64,000 nt of DNA, taken from positions 62,001 to 126,000 of the forward strand of contig JADMIG010000001.1 in assembly GCA_015478725.1 (NCBI GenBank). Direction: 5' to 3'. The notes beneath the pieces are model-generated. The model did not search any database, was not told where the DNA came from, and worked only from the letters and a program-made list of their open reading frames with translations. The translations under genes and the position numbers were made by a program. Shown piece after piece: positions 18,765 through 27,298 of this stretch (positions within the stretch are counted from its first letter, which is position 1; each line of letters starts with the position of its first letter). Origin of the DNA: Chloroflexota bacterium (lineage in GTDB: Bacteria > Chloroflexota > Limnocylindria > Limnocylindrales > CSP1-4).

Positions 18765-18959
18765 ATGGCATCGATGGCCGTCAGCGAACTTGGACCCATG
18801 CTCACCGCGACCGAGGTGGCGCAGATGCTCCACCTCCACGTCAACACGGTGAAGCGGCTCGGCGATCGTGGCGAGCTGCCCTTCTACCGCGTCTGCAAGC
18901 GGGGCGATCGGCGGTTCCGGCTCGACGACATCATGGCCTTCCTCGCCCGCAACCGCTGA
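18765..18959 (+). CDS. small excisionase-type helix-turn-helix protein
   Basis: A 64-residue protein that is almost wholly a MerR/excisionase-like winged HTH: LTATEVAQMLHLHVNTVKR, then a wing ending GDRRFRLDDIMAFL. Such proteins are usually DNA-binding regulators or recombination directionality factors. Alternative in-frame ATGs are at 18765 and 18774. It is separated from plsY by about 170 bp with nothing else recognisable and converges on the aminotransferase gene. Target unknown. Confidence 0.72.
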   Translation: MASMAVSELGPMLTATEVAQMLHLHVNTVKRLGDRGELPFYRVCKRGDRRFRLDDIMAFLARNR

Positions 18960-18962
18960 CCG

Positions 18963-20288
18963 TCAGGACCCGACGCCCTCCAGGCGCGGGATCCGGCTCA
19001 GGGCATCGCCGAAGATCTCGAGCGCCTCGAGGATCTCCGCGCTCGTCACGTCGATCGGCGGGATCCAGCGGACCACCTGGTGGGCGACGCCGCAGCTGAG
19101 GACGAGGAGGCCGTCGTCCGCGCAGCGGGCGACGAGCGCATCGCAGGTCTGCCCGTCAGGAGCCTTCGTCGCCCGATCAGCGACGAACTCCACCCCGACC
19201 ATGAGACCCGGCCCCCGGACGTCGCCGATCCGGTCGTCCTCGGCCATGAGCCGGCGGAGCCCCGCCGTGAGCTCGGCACCACGCGCGGCCGCGTTCTCGA
19301 CGAGCCCCTGCTCGCGGATCGTGCGGACCACCGCGAGACCCGCCGCGCAAGCCACCGGGTTGCCGCCGTACGTCGACCCGTGGGCGCCCCGCCCCCAGCG
19401 CTCCTGGAGTGGGCGGGCGCTGACGATCGCCGAGAGTGGAAGGCCGTTCGCGATCGCCTTGGCGAGGCAGACGACATCGGGGACGATGGCGGCGTGCTCG
19501 AAGGCCCACATCCGCCCGGTCCGGCCGAAGCCCGTCTGCACCTCGTCCGCAATGAGGAGGATGCCGTGCTCGTCGCAGAACGCCCGCAGGCCGTGCAGGA
19601 AGGCCGCCGGCGCCGGGCGGTAGCCGCCCTCGCCCTGGACGGGCTCGATGAGGATTCCGGCGATCGATTCGGCCGGGACCGTGCTCGCAGTCAGGGCCCG
19701 CAGCTCGTCGAGGCAGACGCGTGTCGCCAGCTCCTCGTCGCCACCGAAGTCGCCATAGACGGCGGGGAATGGGATGAGGTGGACCTCCGGCAGGAGCGGT
19801 TCATATCCCCGCCGGTAGTTGAGATTGGAGCTCGTGACGGACGTCGCCCCGAGAGTCCGACCATGGAACGCACCGCGGAACGCGACGATCGCCGGACGGC
19901 CGGTGACCCGCCGGGCGAGCTTGAGCGCGCCTTCGATCGCCTCCGACCCCGAGTTGAGGAAGAACACCGTGTCGAGCGGCTCCGGGAACGTCGCTGCGAG
20001 CTCGGTCGCGAGCCGTGCGACCGGTTCCGCATAGCCGATCGCGCCGGTCGGGACGATGAGTCGGTCCACCTGTTCGTGGATCGCCTTCGTGACCGCCGGA
20101 TGATGGTGGCCGAGTGCCGAGACGGCGATGCCGTTCGCGAAGTCGAGGTACGCCCGGCCGTCCGTGTCGTAGAGGCGGTGGCCCTCGCCGTGACTCCAGC
20201 TCCGCTCGAAGTAGCGACCAAGGACGGGGGTGAGGTGCGGACGCGAGAGGGCGGCGAAGTCGAGGCGGTCGTCGGTCGGCGTCGTCAT
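18963..20288 (-). CDS. class III PLP aminotransferase (GABA/acetylornithine type)
   Basis: Transfers an omega-amino group to a 2-oxoacid. Family features: NSGSEAIEGALKLAR for phosphate binding, LIADEVQTGFGRTG with the PLP-contacting Asp, and the Schiff-base Lys in CLAKAIANGLPL; 441 residues. The ATG at 20288 follows AAGGAC and lies about 45 nt after a -10 box TATACT (complement of 20333-20338). It is divergent from the GMC oxidoreductase. GabT-like 4-aminobutyrate transamination is the best guess; ornithine or a diamine is also possible. Confidence 0.85.
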   Translation of the reverse strand: MTTPTDDRLDFAALSRPHLTPVLGRYFERSWSHGEGHRLYDTDGRAYLDFANGIAVSALGHHHPAVTKAIHEQVDRLIVPTGAIGYAEPVARLATELAATFPEPLDTVFFLNSGSEAIEGALKLARRVTGRPAIVAFRGAFHGRTLGATSVTSSNLNYRRGYEPLLPEVHLIPFPAVYGDFGGDEELATRVCLDELRALTASTVPAESIAGILIEPVQGEGGYRPAPAAFLHGLRAFCDEHGILLIADEVQTGFGRTGRMWAFEHAAIVPDVVCLAKAIANGLPLSAIVSARPLQERWGRGAHGSTYGGNPVACAAGLAVVRTIREQGLVENAAARGAELTAGLRRLMAEDDRIGDVRGPGLMVGVEFVADRATKAPDGQTCDALVARCADDGLLVLSCGVAHQVVRWIPPIDVTSAEILEALEIFGDALSRIPRLEGVGS

Positions 20289-20332
20289 GAGGCGTCCTTG
20301 TGATCGTGCGGAGGAGGGGAGGGGATCGGCCG

Positions 20333-20338
20333 AGTATA
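20333..20338 (-). promoter_or_regulatory. -10 box TATACT for the aminotransferase gene
   Basis: TATACT on the minus strand, about 45 nt upstream of the ATG at 20288. The leader carries an AAGGAC ribosome site, so this gene is leadered, in contrast to its divergent neighbour. Confidence 0.45.
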
Positions 20339-20414
20339 CGGGCGCGTCCGGCACGAGCCGGGCCTCCACCCGCCAGGTTGCCCCCGGCGCCCGGTTCGGC
20401 CGGCCCGCCGCCCA

Positions 20415-20420
20415 TACAAT
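20415..20420 (+). promoter_or_regulatory. -10 box TACAAT for the GMC oxidoreductase, leaderless type
   Basis: TACAAT ends 6 nt before the GTG start codon and no ribosome-binding site intervenes. Confidence 0.55.
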
Positions 20421-20426
20421 CGGCCG

Positions 20427-22409
20427 GTGACGCCGCCTCCGCCGCCGGATCCGTCGCGCCCTGTCTCATGGTCCGGGATGGAGCTCGCGATCCTCGCCGC
20501 GATCGCGGACACGTTCGCCATCGCCACGGCGCCCGGCGACGCCGAGCGCCGGGCCGAACTCGCCACCGCCGCGATCGACCGGCTCGACCCGGGGCAGGCG
20601 AACCAGCTCCGGCTCGTCCTCCGGCTCATGCGGTCCTCGGCCGTGAGCCTGGCCGTGGTGGGCCGGCCGACGCCGTTCGACCGCCTCGATCGACGCGGGC
20701 GAGAGCGATACCTTTTGCGCTGGGCGACGTCCCCGGTCCCGCTCCAGCGAGCCGCGTTTCAGGCCCTCAAGAAGCTGTCGTGTTTCCTCGCCTACGCGGA
20801 TCCGGGGATCGGAGCGCCGAATCCCCGGTGGGCGGAGGTCGGTTATCGGCCGCCGCTCGAGCCGGTCACGCCTGATCCGACGCCGATCGTCCCGCTCGAC
20901 ACCTCCGCGGTCGATTTCCTCGATGCGGATGTCGTCATCGTCGGGTCCGGAGCGGGCGGCGGGGTCGCCGCGGCCGAGCTCGCCCGGGCCGGCCGTTCTG
21001 TCGTCGTCCTCGAGGCGGGCCAGTTCGTGCCAGAGCCGGAGATGCCGACTGATGAGCTCGCCGCGTACGACCGACTGTACCTCGATCACGGCCTGACGGC
21101 GACGGCAGACGGCGCGGTGTCGGTCCTCGCCGGTTCCGGCGTCGGTGGCGGCACGACGATCAACTGGATGACCTCCATCCCCCTCCAGCCCGCGGTCCGC
21201 ACCGAGTGGGTCCGCGACCACGGGCTCGATGGGCTCGACGGGGCTGAGTTCGGGGCCGACCTTGCGGCCCTCGAGGCGGAGCTCCGGCTGCAGGGACCGC
21301 CGAACGTCCCGCCGAAGGACGCGGCGATCCTCCGGGGAGCGGCCGCGCTCGGCTGGGAGGCGGCGGAAACCCGCCGCAACGGCAGCGGCTGCGGCGACTG
21401 TGGGTCATGCCCGTTCGGCTGCCGGCGCGGCGCGAAGCAGAGCGGCCTTCGTGTCCACCTCGCGGCGGCATGGCGGGCCGGGGCGAGGATCGTCGCCGAT
21501 GCGACGGTGGGGCGAGTCCTCATCTCCGGCGGCCGCGTCACGGGCGTCGAGGGGACGCTCGTCGGCGGACGTCGGCTCGCCGTCCACGCCCGCCAGGTGG
21601 TCGTTGCCGCGGGAGCGCTCCGGACGCCCGCGGTCCTCGCCCGGAGCGGGGTCGGCCATCCCGCCGTCGGGCGGTTCCTCCGGCTCCATCCGGTCGCCGT
21701 CGTCGGCGCCTTCTTCGACGCGCCGGTCGAGATGTGGTCCGGAACCATGCAGGCGGCACGCTCGCTCGAGTTTCTCGAGTCGCGTTCGACGGATGGATCG
21801 GGATTCGTGATCGAGTCGGCGCCCGGGCATCCCGGGCTCATCGCGCTCGCGTTCCCCTGGGAGTCGGGGCAGGCGTTCGGCCGGCTCATGGGACGGGTTC
21901 GGAACGTCGCACCGCTCATCGCCATCTGCCGCGACCTCGGTTCGGGGCAGGTGGGACTGACCGCGAGCGGTCAGGTGCGAATCGACTATCGCGTCGGCCC
22001 GACGGAGATCGACACGCTCCGGCGGGGCCTCGTCGCCCTCGCCCGGCTCGGCCGGGCAGCCGGGGCCCGCGAGCTCGTCGCACTCGGCACGCCGGCGGCT
22101 TGGTCCCGGGACACCGAGGACCGGGTATTCGCGGCGTACCTCGATCGGCTCGCCCGATTCGACTTCGGACCGAACCGCGGCCTCGTCTTCTCGGCCCATC
22201 AGATGGGCACGGCCCGGATGGGAACGTCGCGGCGGGACCACGTCTGCGATGAGCGAGGCCGGGTCCGCGCCGACGCGCGCGGCCGTCTCGTGGATGGACT
22301 CTACGTCGCAGACACGTCGCTCTTCCCGACCGCCATCGGCGTCAATCCGATGCTGACGGCGATGCTTCTCGCCCGCCGGGTGTCGCGGACGGTCGTCGCC
22401 GAGGCGTGA
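20427..22409 (+). CDS. GMC-family oxidoreductase, long-chain-alcohol-oxidase-like
   Basis: FAD enzyme oxidising an alcohol. After a ~160-residue helical N-terminal region comes the FAD fold DVVIVGSGAGGGVAAAELA (168-186), then AGSGVGGGTTINWMTSI, and a C-terminal HQMGTARMG followed by VADTSLFPTAIGVNPMLT. A cysteine cluster CGDCGSCPFGC at about 323-333 resembles that of membrane-bound fatty-alcohol oxidases and may hold a metal or disulfides. Length 660 and the N-terminal region fit that subgroup better than choline or glucose oxidases. Substrate is inferred. Confidence 0.8.
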   Translation: MTPPPPPDPSRPVSWSGMELAILAAIADTFAIATAPGDAERRAELATAAIDRLDPGQANQLRLVLRLMRSSAVSLAVVGRPTPFDRLDRRGRERYLLRWATSPVPLQRAAFQALKKLSCFLAYADPGIGAPNPRWAEVGYRPPLEPVTPDPTPIVPLDTSAVDFLDADVVIVGSGAGGGVAAAELARAGRSVVVLEAGQFVPEPEMPTDELAAYDRLYLDHGLTATADGAVSVLAGSGVGGGTTINWMTSIPLQPAVRTEWVRDHGLDGLDGAEFGADLAALEAELRLQGPPNVPPKDAAILRGAAALGWEAAETRRNGSGCGDCGSCPFGCRRGAKQSGLRVHLAAAWRAGARIVADATVGRVLISGGRVTGVEGTLVGGRRLAVHARQVVVAAGALRTPAVLARSGVGHPAVGRFLRLHPVAVVGAFFDAPVEMWSGTMQAARSLEFLESRSTDGSGFVIESAPGHPGLIALAFPWESGQAFGRLMGRVRNVAPLIAICRDLGSGQVGLTASGQVRIDYRVGPTEIDTLRRGLVALARLGRAAGARELVALGTPAAWSRDTEDRVFAAYLDRLARFDFGPNRGLVFSAHQMGTARMGTSRRDHVCDERGRVRADARGRLVDGLYVADTSLFPTAIGVNPMLTAMLLARRVSRTVVAEA

Positions 22410-23456
22410 TCAGACGACCTCGCCGGCCTCGTCGACGACGGCGGGCGTCGCGGGTCGGGCAACGCGGGCTGGCGGGGCGGTCCGGCTTCGGGCCGTGACG
22501 ATGAGGGCGACCGCACCGACGATGACCACCGCCGCGACCACCGTCCGCCCGGACAGCGCCTCACCGAGGAAGATCGCACTGAGGACGAAGGCGACGATCG
22601 GGTTGACGTAGGCGTACGTCGCGACCTTGGGGAGCGGTGCCACCCGGAGGAGCCAGACGTACGTCGTGTAGCCGATGCCGCTGCCGATCGTCACGAGATA
22701 GGCGAGCGCAGCCCACGAAGCCGGCGTGACCGCGGCGAGCGAGAAGCCACGAGCCTCGTCGGTGATGAGCGCCATGACCGCGAGGACCACACCGCCGCAC
22801 AGCATCTGGATCGCCGTCGCGACGAGCGGCAGGCGCGGCAGCCGCGCTCGATGCGACGAGTAGAGCGAGCCCGATGCCCAGCAGATCGGCGAGATGAGGA
22901 CCGCGAGGAGTCCGCCGGGGTCGAGGGCAAGGGTTCCGCCTGCCGGGGCGACGAGGATCGCCACGCCGACCACGCCGAGGGCGATCCCGACGACCACAAT
23001 CCGCGGCAGGCGTTCGCCGAACACGATCCGGCCGAGGACCGCGACCCAGACCGGCATGAGCGCGATGAGCAGGGCGGTGATCCCCGACGGCACCGTCCGC
23101 TCGCCGAGGGCGACCATGCCCATGCCGCCCCCGAGGAGGAGGGCGCCCACGATGAACGAATCGCGGACCTCTCGCCGCGTGACCGCGAGGGCCGGGCGTC
23201 CTTCGCGGATGACGGAATAGCCGAGCAGGAGGAGTCCGGCGAGGAAGAAGCGCCCCGACGCCATGAGGAACGGCGGCATCGTCTCGACGGCGATCTTGAT
23301 CCCGATGTACGTCGAGCCCCAGACGACATACAGCGTCGCGAGACCGGCCCACAGGGCGAGTGGTGTCGCCGACATCGCGGGCGCGATGGCTCCGGGACCC
23401 GCGGGCGTGGCTTCGGGTGCCGCGGTGCCAGGCGTCGTCGCAACGCCGCTTGTCAT
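22410..23456 (-). CDS. EamA/DMT-superfamily exporter
   Basis: Inner-membrane metabolite exporter. After a Pro/Ala-rich N-terminal tail there are about ten hydrophobic helices in two EamA repeats, with LYVVWGSTYIGIKIAVETMP in the first helix and YAYVNPIVAFVLSAIFLGE near the end, both typical of RhaT/EamA proteins. The ATG at 23456 is preferred: it is the nearest start before the first helix. It abuts the convergent GMC gene. Substrate cannot be told; amino acids or drugs are usual. Confidence 0.82.
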   Translation of the reverse strand: MTSGVATTPGTAAPEATPAGPGAIAPAMSATPLALWAGLATLYVVWGSTYIGIKIAVETMPPFLMASGRFFLAGLLLLGYSVIREGRPALAVTRREVRDSFIVGALLLGGGMGMVALGERTVPSGITALLIALMPVWVAVLGRIVFGERLPRIVVVGIALGVVGVAILVAPAGGTLALDPGGLLAVLISPICWASGSLYSSHRARLPRLPLVATAIQMLCGGVVLAVMALITDEARGFSLAAVTPASWAALAYLVTIGSGIGYTTYVWLLRVAPLPKVATYAYVNPIVAFVLSAIFLGEALSGRTVVAAVVIVGAVALIVTARSRTAPPARVARPATPAVVDEAGEVV

Positions 23457-23596
23457 AGTCGACTGGTCCAAGATGGGCGTACTGTAGCGGCTCTGACCCG
23501 CCTGCGCTCGTCGCTCGCTCCGCGAGGCTCCGTTCGACGGGCGGGAAGGGTCGCCACCCGCCGACTGACCGTCTGCCCTCATGCCCCGAACTGAGG

Positions 23597-24403
23597 TCAG
23601 GCCGCCATGCGGACCGGTCGGCACGATCGGCAGGGGCGATAGCCGCGTGCCTCGGCGTCACCGAGCGACCGGAACGGAACGCGGTGCGCGTCCACGATCC
23701 GCCGCGCGTGGCGGCACGTCGGGTGGCAGACGACCCGGGTCGTGTTGGACCCGACGAAGCGGATGCCGCTGACCGCGAGCGCCTCGAGGCGGTCCGGATC
23801 GGCACCCTCCCAGGTGAGGAGCGAGTGCTTGTTCTCGGGCCCGCCGAGCGAATACCGGCCGATGTGTCCGTCCGTCCGGACCACCCGGTGGCACGGGATG
23901 ACGAGCGGGATCGGATTCTTCGCCAGCGCCGTTCCCACCGCCCGGACCGCCGCCGGATGGCCGATCTCCGCGGCGATCCAGCCGTACGGCCGGACCTCAC
24001 CGCGGGGGATCTCGGAGGTCTTGTCGAGGACGGCCCGCTCGAAGGCCGTCCGCCCGCGGAGATCGACCGGCACGTGAGCCCGGCGATCACCGGCGAGGCG
24101 CCGCTCGATCACGCGGGCGAGCCGGGTGGGGAGCGTCGCGACCCGGCGGATCGGCCGATGGAGTGCCGCCCGGAACTCGGCCTCGAAGGCGGACGCCTCG
24201 CCGGTGCCGGAGATCGTCGAGACGCCACGGCCATTCCAGGCGACCCACATCGGCCCGATCGCGGTCTCGATCGGCGCGTAGTCGTCGGCGAGGCCGAGGA
24301 TGACGAGGGTGTCGCCGACGAGCGTCGGCGGTGCCGCGACTGCGAGGCCGCGCAGGGCCTCCTCGATCGAAGCCGTCGAGCGGTCGCCCGTGGTCGAAGT
24401 CAT
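23597..24403 (-). CDS. O6-methylguanine-DNA methyltransferase fused to a C-terminal Ada zinc domain
   Basis: A suicide DNA-alkyl repair protein with an unusual order. Residues 1-115 are a degenerate N-terminal part. Residues 115-200 form the Ogt domain with the acceptor motif IPCHRVV (Cys171). Residues 213-265 match the Ada N-terminal zinc/phosphotriester domain, with Cys226, Cys230, Cys258 and Cys261 spaced C-x3-C-x27-C-x2-C. In E. coli Ada the first of these cysteines takes methyl groups from phosphotriesters. Ada normally carries this domain first, joined to an AraC HTH; here it is last and no HTH is present. The ATG overlaps the stop of the ECF sigma gene (ATGA), so both are made together. 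Confidence 0.85.
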   Translation of the reverse strand: MTSTTGDRSTASIEEALRGLAVAAPPTLVGDTLVILGLADDYAPIETAIGPMWVAWNGRGVSTISGTGEASAFEAEFRAALHRPIRRVATLPTRLARVIERRLAGDRRAHVPVDLRGRTAFERAVLDKTSEIPRGEVRPYGWIAAEIGHPAAVRAVGTALAKNPIPLVIPCHRVVRTDGHIGRYSLGGPENKHSLLTWEGADPDRLEALAVSGIRFVGSNTTRVVCHPTCRHARRIVDAHRVPFRSLGDAEARGYRPCRSCRPVRMAA

Positions 24404-24972
24404 GCGATCGACTCCTCTCGTTCGGCCGCCTCGAAGGCGGCGCGGAGCAAGGCGAGGCCCCGGTGGACCTGGGCGCGGATCGTGCCCTCCGGCCGGCCGA
24501 GGACCTCGCTCATCTCCTCGTAGGACAGGCCGTCGACGTGCCGGAGCACGACTGCCGCCCGATAGCGGGCGGGCAGACCGGCGACGAGGGCGGCCCAGTG
24601 CGCGGCCGACTCGCGCCGGGCGAGCCGCTCGTGCGGTGTGTCGGACGGCCCGGCGGCAGCGGTGAGGTGCGGTGCATCGGTGAGCACCGTCGTCGGGAGC
24701 CGGTGGCGCGCGACCCGGCTCCGACAGAGGTTGATGACGATCGTCGCGAGCCAGGCCCGAAGCCGGAGCTCGGCGATCCGCTCCGATCCGTACGAGCCGA
24801 GCGCCCGGTGTGCGCGGACGAACGCGTCCTGGGCGATCTCCTCCGCGTCCGCCGGGTCGCCGAGGAACCGGAGGGCGATCGAGTAGCAGCGGTCGGCGTG
24901 CGCCCGAACGAGCGCCTCGAAGGCGCCGTCGAGGTCGCGGGCGAGGGCGTGGAGCAGGTCGTCGTCGTCCAT
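24400..24972 (-). CDS. ECF RNA polymerase sigma factor
   Basis: A ~190-residue group 4 sigma factor. Region 2 spans about residues 15-75 (YSIALRFLGDPADAEEIAQD, then AFVRAHRAL). A linker follows, then region 4 at about 130-180 with the HTH LSYEEMSEVLGRPEGTIRAQ. No anti-sigma gene is adjacent. The only coupled gene is the Ogt-Ada fusion, whose start overlaps this stop. The ATG at 24972 follows GGAG; the GTG one codon before is an alternative. Expression of repair or envelope genes under alkylation stress is inference from the pairing. Confidence 0.88.
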   Translation of the reverse strand: MDDDDLLHALARDLDGAFEALVRAHADRCYSIALRFLGDPADAEEIAQDAFVRAHRALGSYGSERIAELRLRAWLATIVINLCRSRVARHRLPTTVLTDAPHLTAAAGPSDTPHERLARRESAAHWAALVAGLPARYRAAVVLRHVDGLSYEEMSEVLGRPEGTIRAQVHRGLALLRAAFEAAEREESIA

Positions 24973-25049
24973 CACACTCCAGAACCAGCGGGGTGTGCGT
25001 AGCGTTGCACTATCATCCGTCGCGCTGGCGCTCGCCGATCGGAGGTCCG

Positions 25050-25937
25050 ATGTCCGTTATCGAGCGCCACGCGGAGCGCCTCGGGATCGTCCTCGCCTCG
25101 GTGCTGTGGATCGCGATGGTCGCCAGCTCCGGGGTCCATTTCGACGTGACCGTCCCGCCGTTCGGCAACGTGCCCGTGGGGCCGGCCCTCGACGCTCGGG
25201 CGTACTGGGAGGCGGACCTCGCCCATCCGTACGCGAACGCGAGTGCCGGCGTCCCGGGGGCGTATCTCTACTCGCCGGCCTTTCTCCTCGCGCTCGCCCC
25301 GCTCCGCGTCCTGCCATGGCCGCTCTTCGTCGCCGTCTGGGTCGCGATCCTCCTCGTCGCTCTCCGCTGGCTCGTCGGCCCGCGGCTGCTCGGGCTCGCC
25401 GTCATCGTCGCCTTCCCGGAGCTGTGGGGAGCGAACATCGTCATCCTCATGGCGGCGGTCGTCGTCGCCGGGTTCGCCCGACCCGGCGCCTGGGCCTTCA
25501 ACCTCCTGACGAAGGCGACACCGGGCGTCGGCCTGCTCTGGTTCGCCGTCCGTCGCGAGTGGCGGGCCCTCGCCGAGGTCGCACTCGTGACCGCTGCGAT
25601 CGTGGCGCTGAGCTACCTCGCGTTGCCGGGCGCCTGGGCCGACTGGATCGGCGTCCTCCGCGGCAACACCTCGGCACCCGGGACGTGGGCCTCCCTCAAC
25701 GTCCCGCTCCTCATCCGCGCGCCGTTCGCCGTCGCCGTCCTCGCGTGGGCCGCCTGGACCGGCCGCCGCTGGGCGGTCCCGATCGGCTGCCTCCTCGCCC
25801 TGCCCATCCTCTGGTATGGCGGCTTCGCGATGCTCCTCGCGATCGTCCCGCTCCGCTGGCCAGCGCTGACGGGGAGGGAAGGGATTCCGGCGGCCGCCGC
25901 GAGTGATGGCAGTCGCTCCCGTCGCCGCGCGTCGTGA
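25050..25937 (+). CDS. GT87/DUF2029-like integral membrane protein
   Basis: A polytopic protein with about seven hydrophobic helices. The segment AYWEADLAHPYANASAG followed by GAYLYSPAFLLALAPLR is the GT87/DUF2029 pattern of polyprenol-phosphate-mannose-dependent alpha-mannosyltransferases (early Tyr/Asp-containing loop, then Y-SP). At 295 residues it is shorter than the usual 400. The start is set by GGAGGT 8 nt upstream. A TATCAT at 25012-25017 could be its -10. Divergent from the sigma factor. Sugar acceptor unknown. Confidence 0.6.
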   Translation: MSVIERHAERLGIVLASVLWIAMVASSGVHFDVTVPPFGNVPVGPALDARAYWEADLAHPYANASAGVPGAYLYSPAFLLALAPLRVLPWPLFVAVWVAILLVALRWLVGPRLLGLAVIVAFPELWGANIVILMAAVVVAGFARPGAWAFNLLTKATPGVGLLWFAVRREWRALAEVALVTAAIVALSYLALPGAWADWIGVLRGNTSAPGTWASLNVPLLIRAPFAVAVLAWAAWTGRRWAVPIGCLLALPILWYGGFAMLLAIVPLRWPALTGREGIPAAAASDGSRSRRRAS

Positions 25938-25995
25938 CCTCTGACCCGTGCCTGCGTCCCCGCGTCGTGGCTGCGTCCCCGGCGCCCGTCCAGCT

Positions 25996-26156
25996 GGAAC
26001 ACCCGCAGTTCCATCCGGCGCACGGTGAACCCGCGCCGCCTCTTCCTGACCTTGTTGCGCGTCGACCGGAACGCCGGCCGTTCCAAACGACACAGGAACG
26101 ACGCTCTCGTCACCATCCGTACCGGATCGTGCGTCAGCTGGAACGCTGACCGTTCC
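25996..26156. repeat. three GGAAC-N7-GTTCC palindromes at exact 72 bp spacing
   Basis: Copies at 25996-26012, 26068-26084 and 26140-26156 each have 5 bp arms GGAAC/GTTCC around a 7 nt centre. The last two share GGAACGC and CCGTTCC. Starts are exactly 72 bp apart, and the sequence between is only loosely similar. Read on the minus strand the unit can be translated as diverged 24-residue repeats, but no start codon or family supports a gene. They could be regulator sites or relics of a repeat family. Confidence 0.65.
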
Positions 26157-26198
26157 ATGGCCGCGCCGTCCGCTCGGCCCACTCCATGTCCGGTCCGG

Positions 26199-26555
26199 CT
26201 ATCGCCCCGCGACGTACGAGTGCGCCTCGGTCGCCAGGCGATCCCAGTCGAGGTCGTTGACGGGCTGGATCGCCATCGCCCATTCGCGCATCGGGCGGGC
26301 CTTGCCGGCATCGAACCGGATCGCCGCGCCGGAGTCGACGAGCTCGTCGACGCGCTCCTTCGGCAGCTTCACGACGAGCCGATCGCGGACGAGCATGGCG
26401 AAGATCCGACCGCCGACGCGGAGACCGGGATTCGAGCCGAAGCCTGTTCCGGGGGTCACGTCGGCCGCAGTAGCGAACTGCCGGGCGAGGCGCTCGAATC
26501 GCTCGAGCGGCGTGTCGTCAGGCACGGTGTGACCTCTCCTCGCGATCGGCGTCAT
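26199..26555 (-). CDS. TfoX-N/MmcQ-like small protein
   Basis: About 118 residues. The core GRIFAMLVRDRLVVKLPKER, followed by an acidic loop and ARPMREWAMA, matches the TfoX N-terminal/YjbR-MmcQ-like fold: a beta-rich domain found in small uncharacterised proteins. Its ATG overlaps the CPBP protease stop (ATGA), which sets the start and makes it the third gene of the operon. Function unknown. Confidence 0.7.
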   Translation of the reverse strand: MTPIARRGHTVPDDTPLERFERLARQFATAADVTPGTGFGSNPGLRVGGRIFAMLVRDRLVVKLPKERVDELVDSGAAIRFDAGKARPMREWAMAIQPVNDLDWDRLATEAHSYVAGR

Positions 26556-27298
26556 CGTGCCCACCCTGCACCTGCGAACCGCCGTCCGGCGTCCGGCCCG
26601 ACCGCCTCGATCTCGCCGGTGGGCTGGATGAGGAAGATCCAGATGTCCCAGCTGCAGTGGCTCACAACGAGCGCGCCGAGGGGGACGCCCGCGGCGTACA
26701 GCACCGCCCAGTGGGCACCGGCCACGCCAGCCGCGCCCATGAGCGTGAAGTTGCCGGTCACCACGTGGACCCCGCCGTAGGCGGCCGTGGCGAGAGCGGC
26801 GCCGCGCCAGCGCCCGTAGCGTCGCATGAGCGCCGACTGGACGAAGCCCCGCCAGAAGAGCTCCTCAGCCGGTCCGACGATCGTCGCGAGGCGGGTCGCG
26901 ATCTCGGCCCGTGGGCGCAGTGTCCGGAGGGCATAGATGTCGCGGATCTGGCGCTCGCCGCCCGGCACGAAGCGGCGGGCGAAGCGGTCCCCGACGCCGA
27001 ACGTCAGGTAGAGGACCCAGGCGGACGCGAGGCCGACCGGGAGGTGCCAGAGGCGCAGCCGGAAGCGGCGGGACGGCGCCGAGGCGACGAGCGAGAAGCC
27101 GCCGAGCGCCAGGCCGGTCAGCGTCATCCGCTGCCAGAACCGCTCGCGCGGGCCGCGGAACGTCGCGCTGAACGCGGCGACGGCCGCACCGAGGCCGACG
27201 GCGAGGATCGGCAGGCCCGGCCCGTCGGGTCGCCCGACCCCGCCGGCAGCGACCCGCCGCGAGGTCGCCGATCGCGACGTCGCCGATCGCCGCCTCAC
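26552..27298 (-). CDS. CPBP-family intramembrane metalloprotease
   Basis: A 248-residue membrane protein with about six helices. The CPBP (Rce1/Abi-like) signature is present: EE-x3-R as Glu145-Glu146 and Arg150 in GPAEELFWRGFVQ, a second-motif His178 in GGVHVVTGNF, and His214 in VVSHCSWD, where the usual Asn/Asp is nearby. Family members cleave or bind prenylated or lipidated membrane proteins. It overlaps the upstream UbiA fusion by ATGA and the downstream TfoX-like gene, so all three are coupled. Confidence 0.8.
   Translation of the reverse strand: MRRRSATSRSATSRRVAAGGVGRPDGPGLPILAVGLGAAVAAFSATFRGPRERFWQRMTLTGLALGGFSLVASAPSRRFRLRLWHLPVGLASAWVLYLTFGVGDRFARRFVPGGERQIRDIYALRTLRPRAEIATRLATIVGPAEELFWRGFVQSALMRRYGRWRGAALATAAYGGVHVVTGNFTLMGAAGVAGAHWAVLYAAGVPLGALVVSHCSWDIWIFLIQPTGEIEAVGPDAGRRFAGAGWAR

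Noticed and set aside
23457-23596. Hidden gene between the EamA exporter and the Ogt-Ada gene
   Set aside because: Only about 140 bp, and the upstream in-frame extension of EamA here is Arg/Ser-rich with no start context.
25938-26198. Minus-strand gene made of 24-residue repeats
   Set aside because: The repeat exists at the DNA level, but there is no plausible start, and the frame runs through the GT87 gene's antisense strand.
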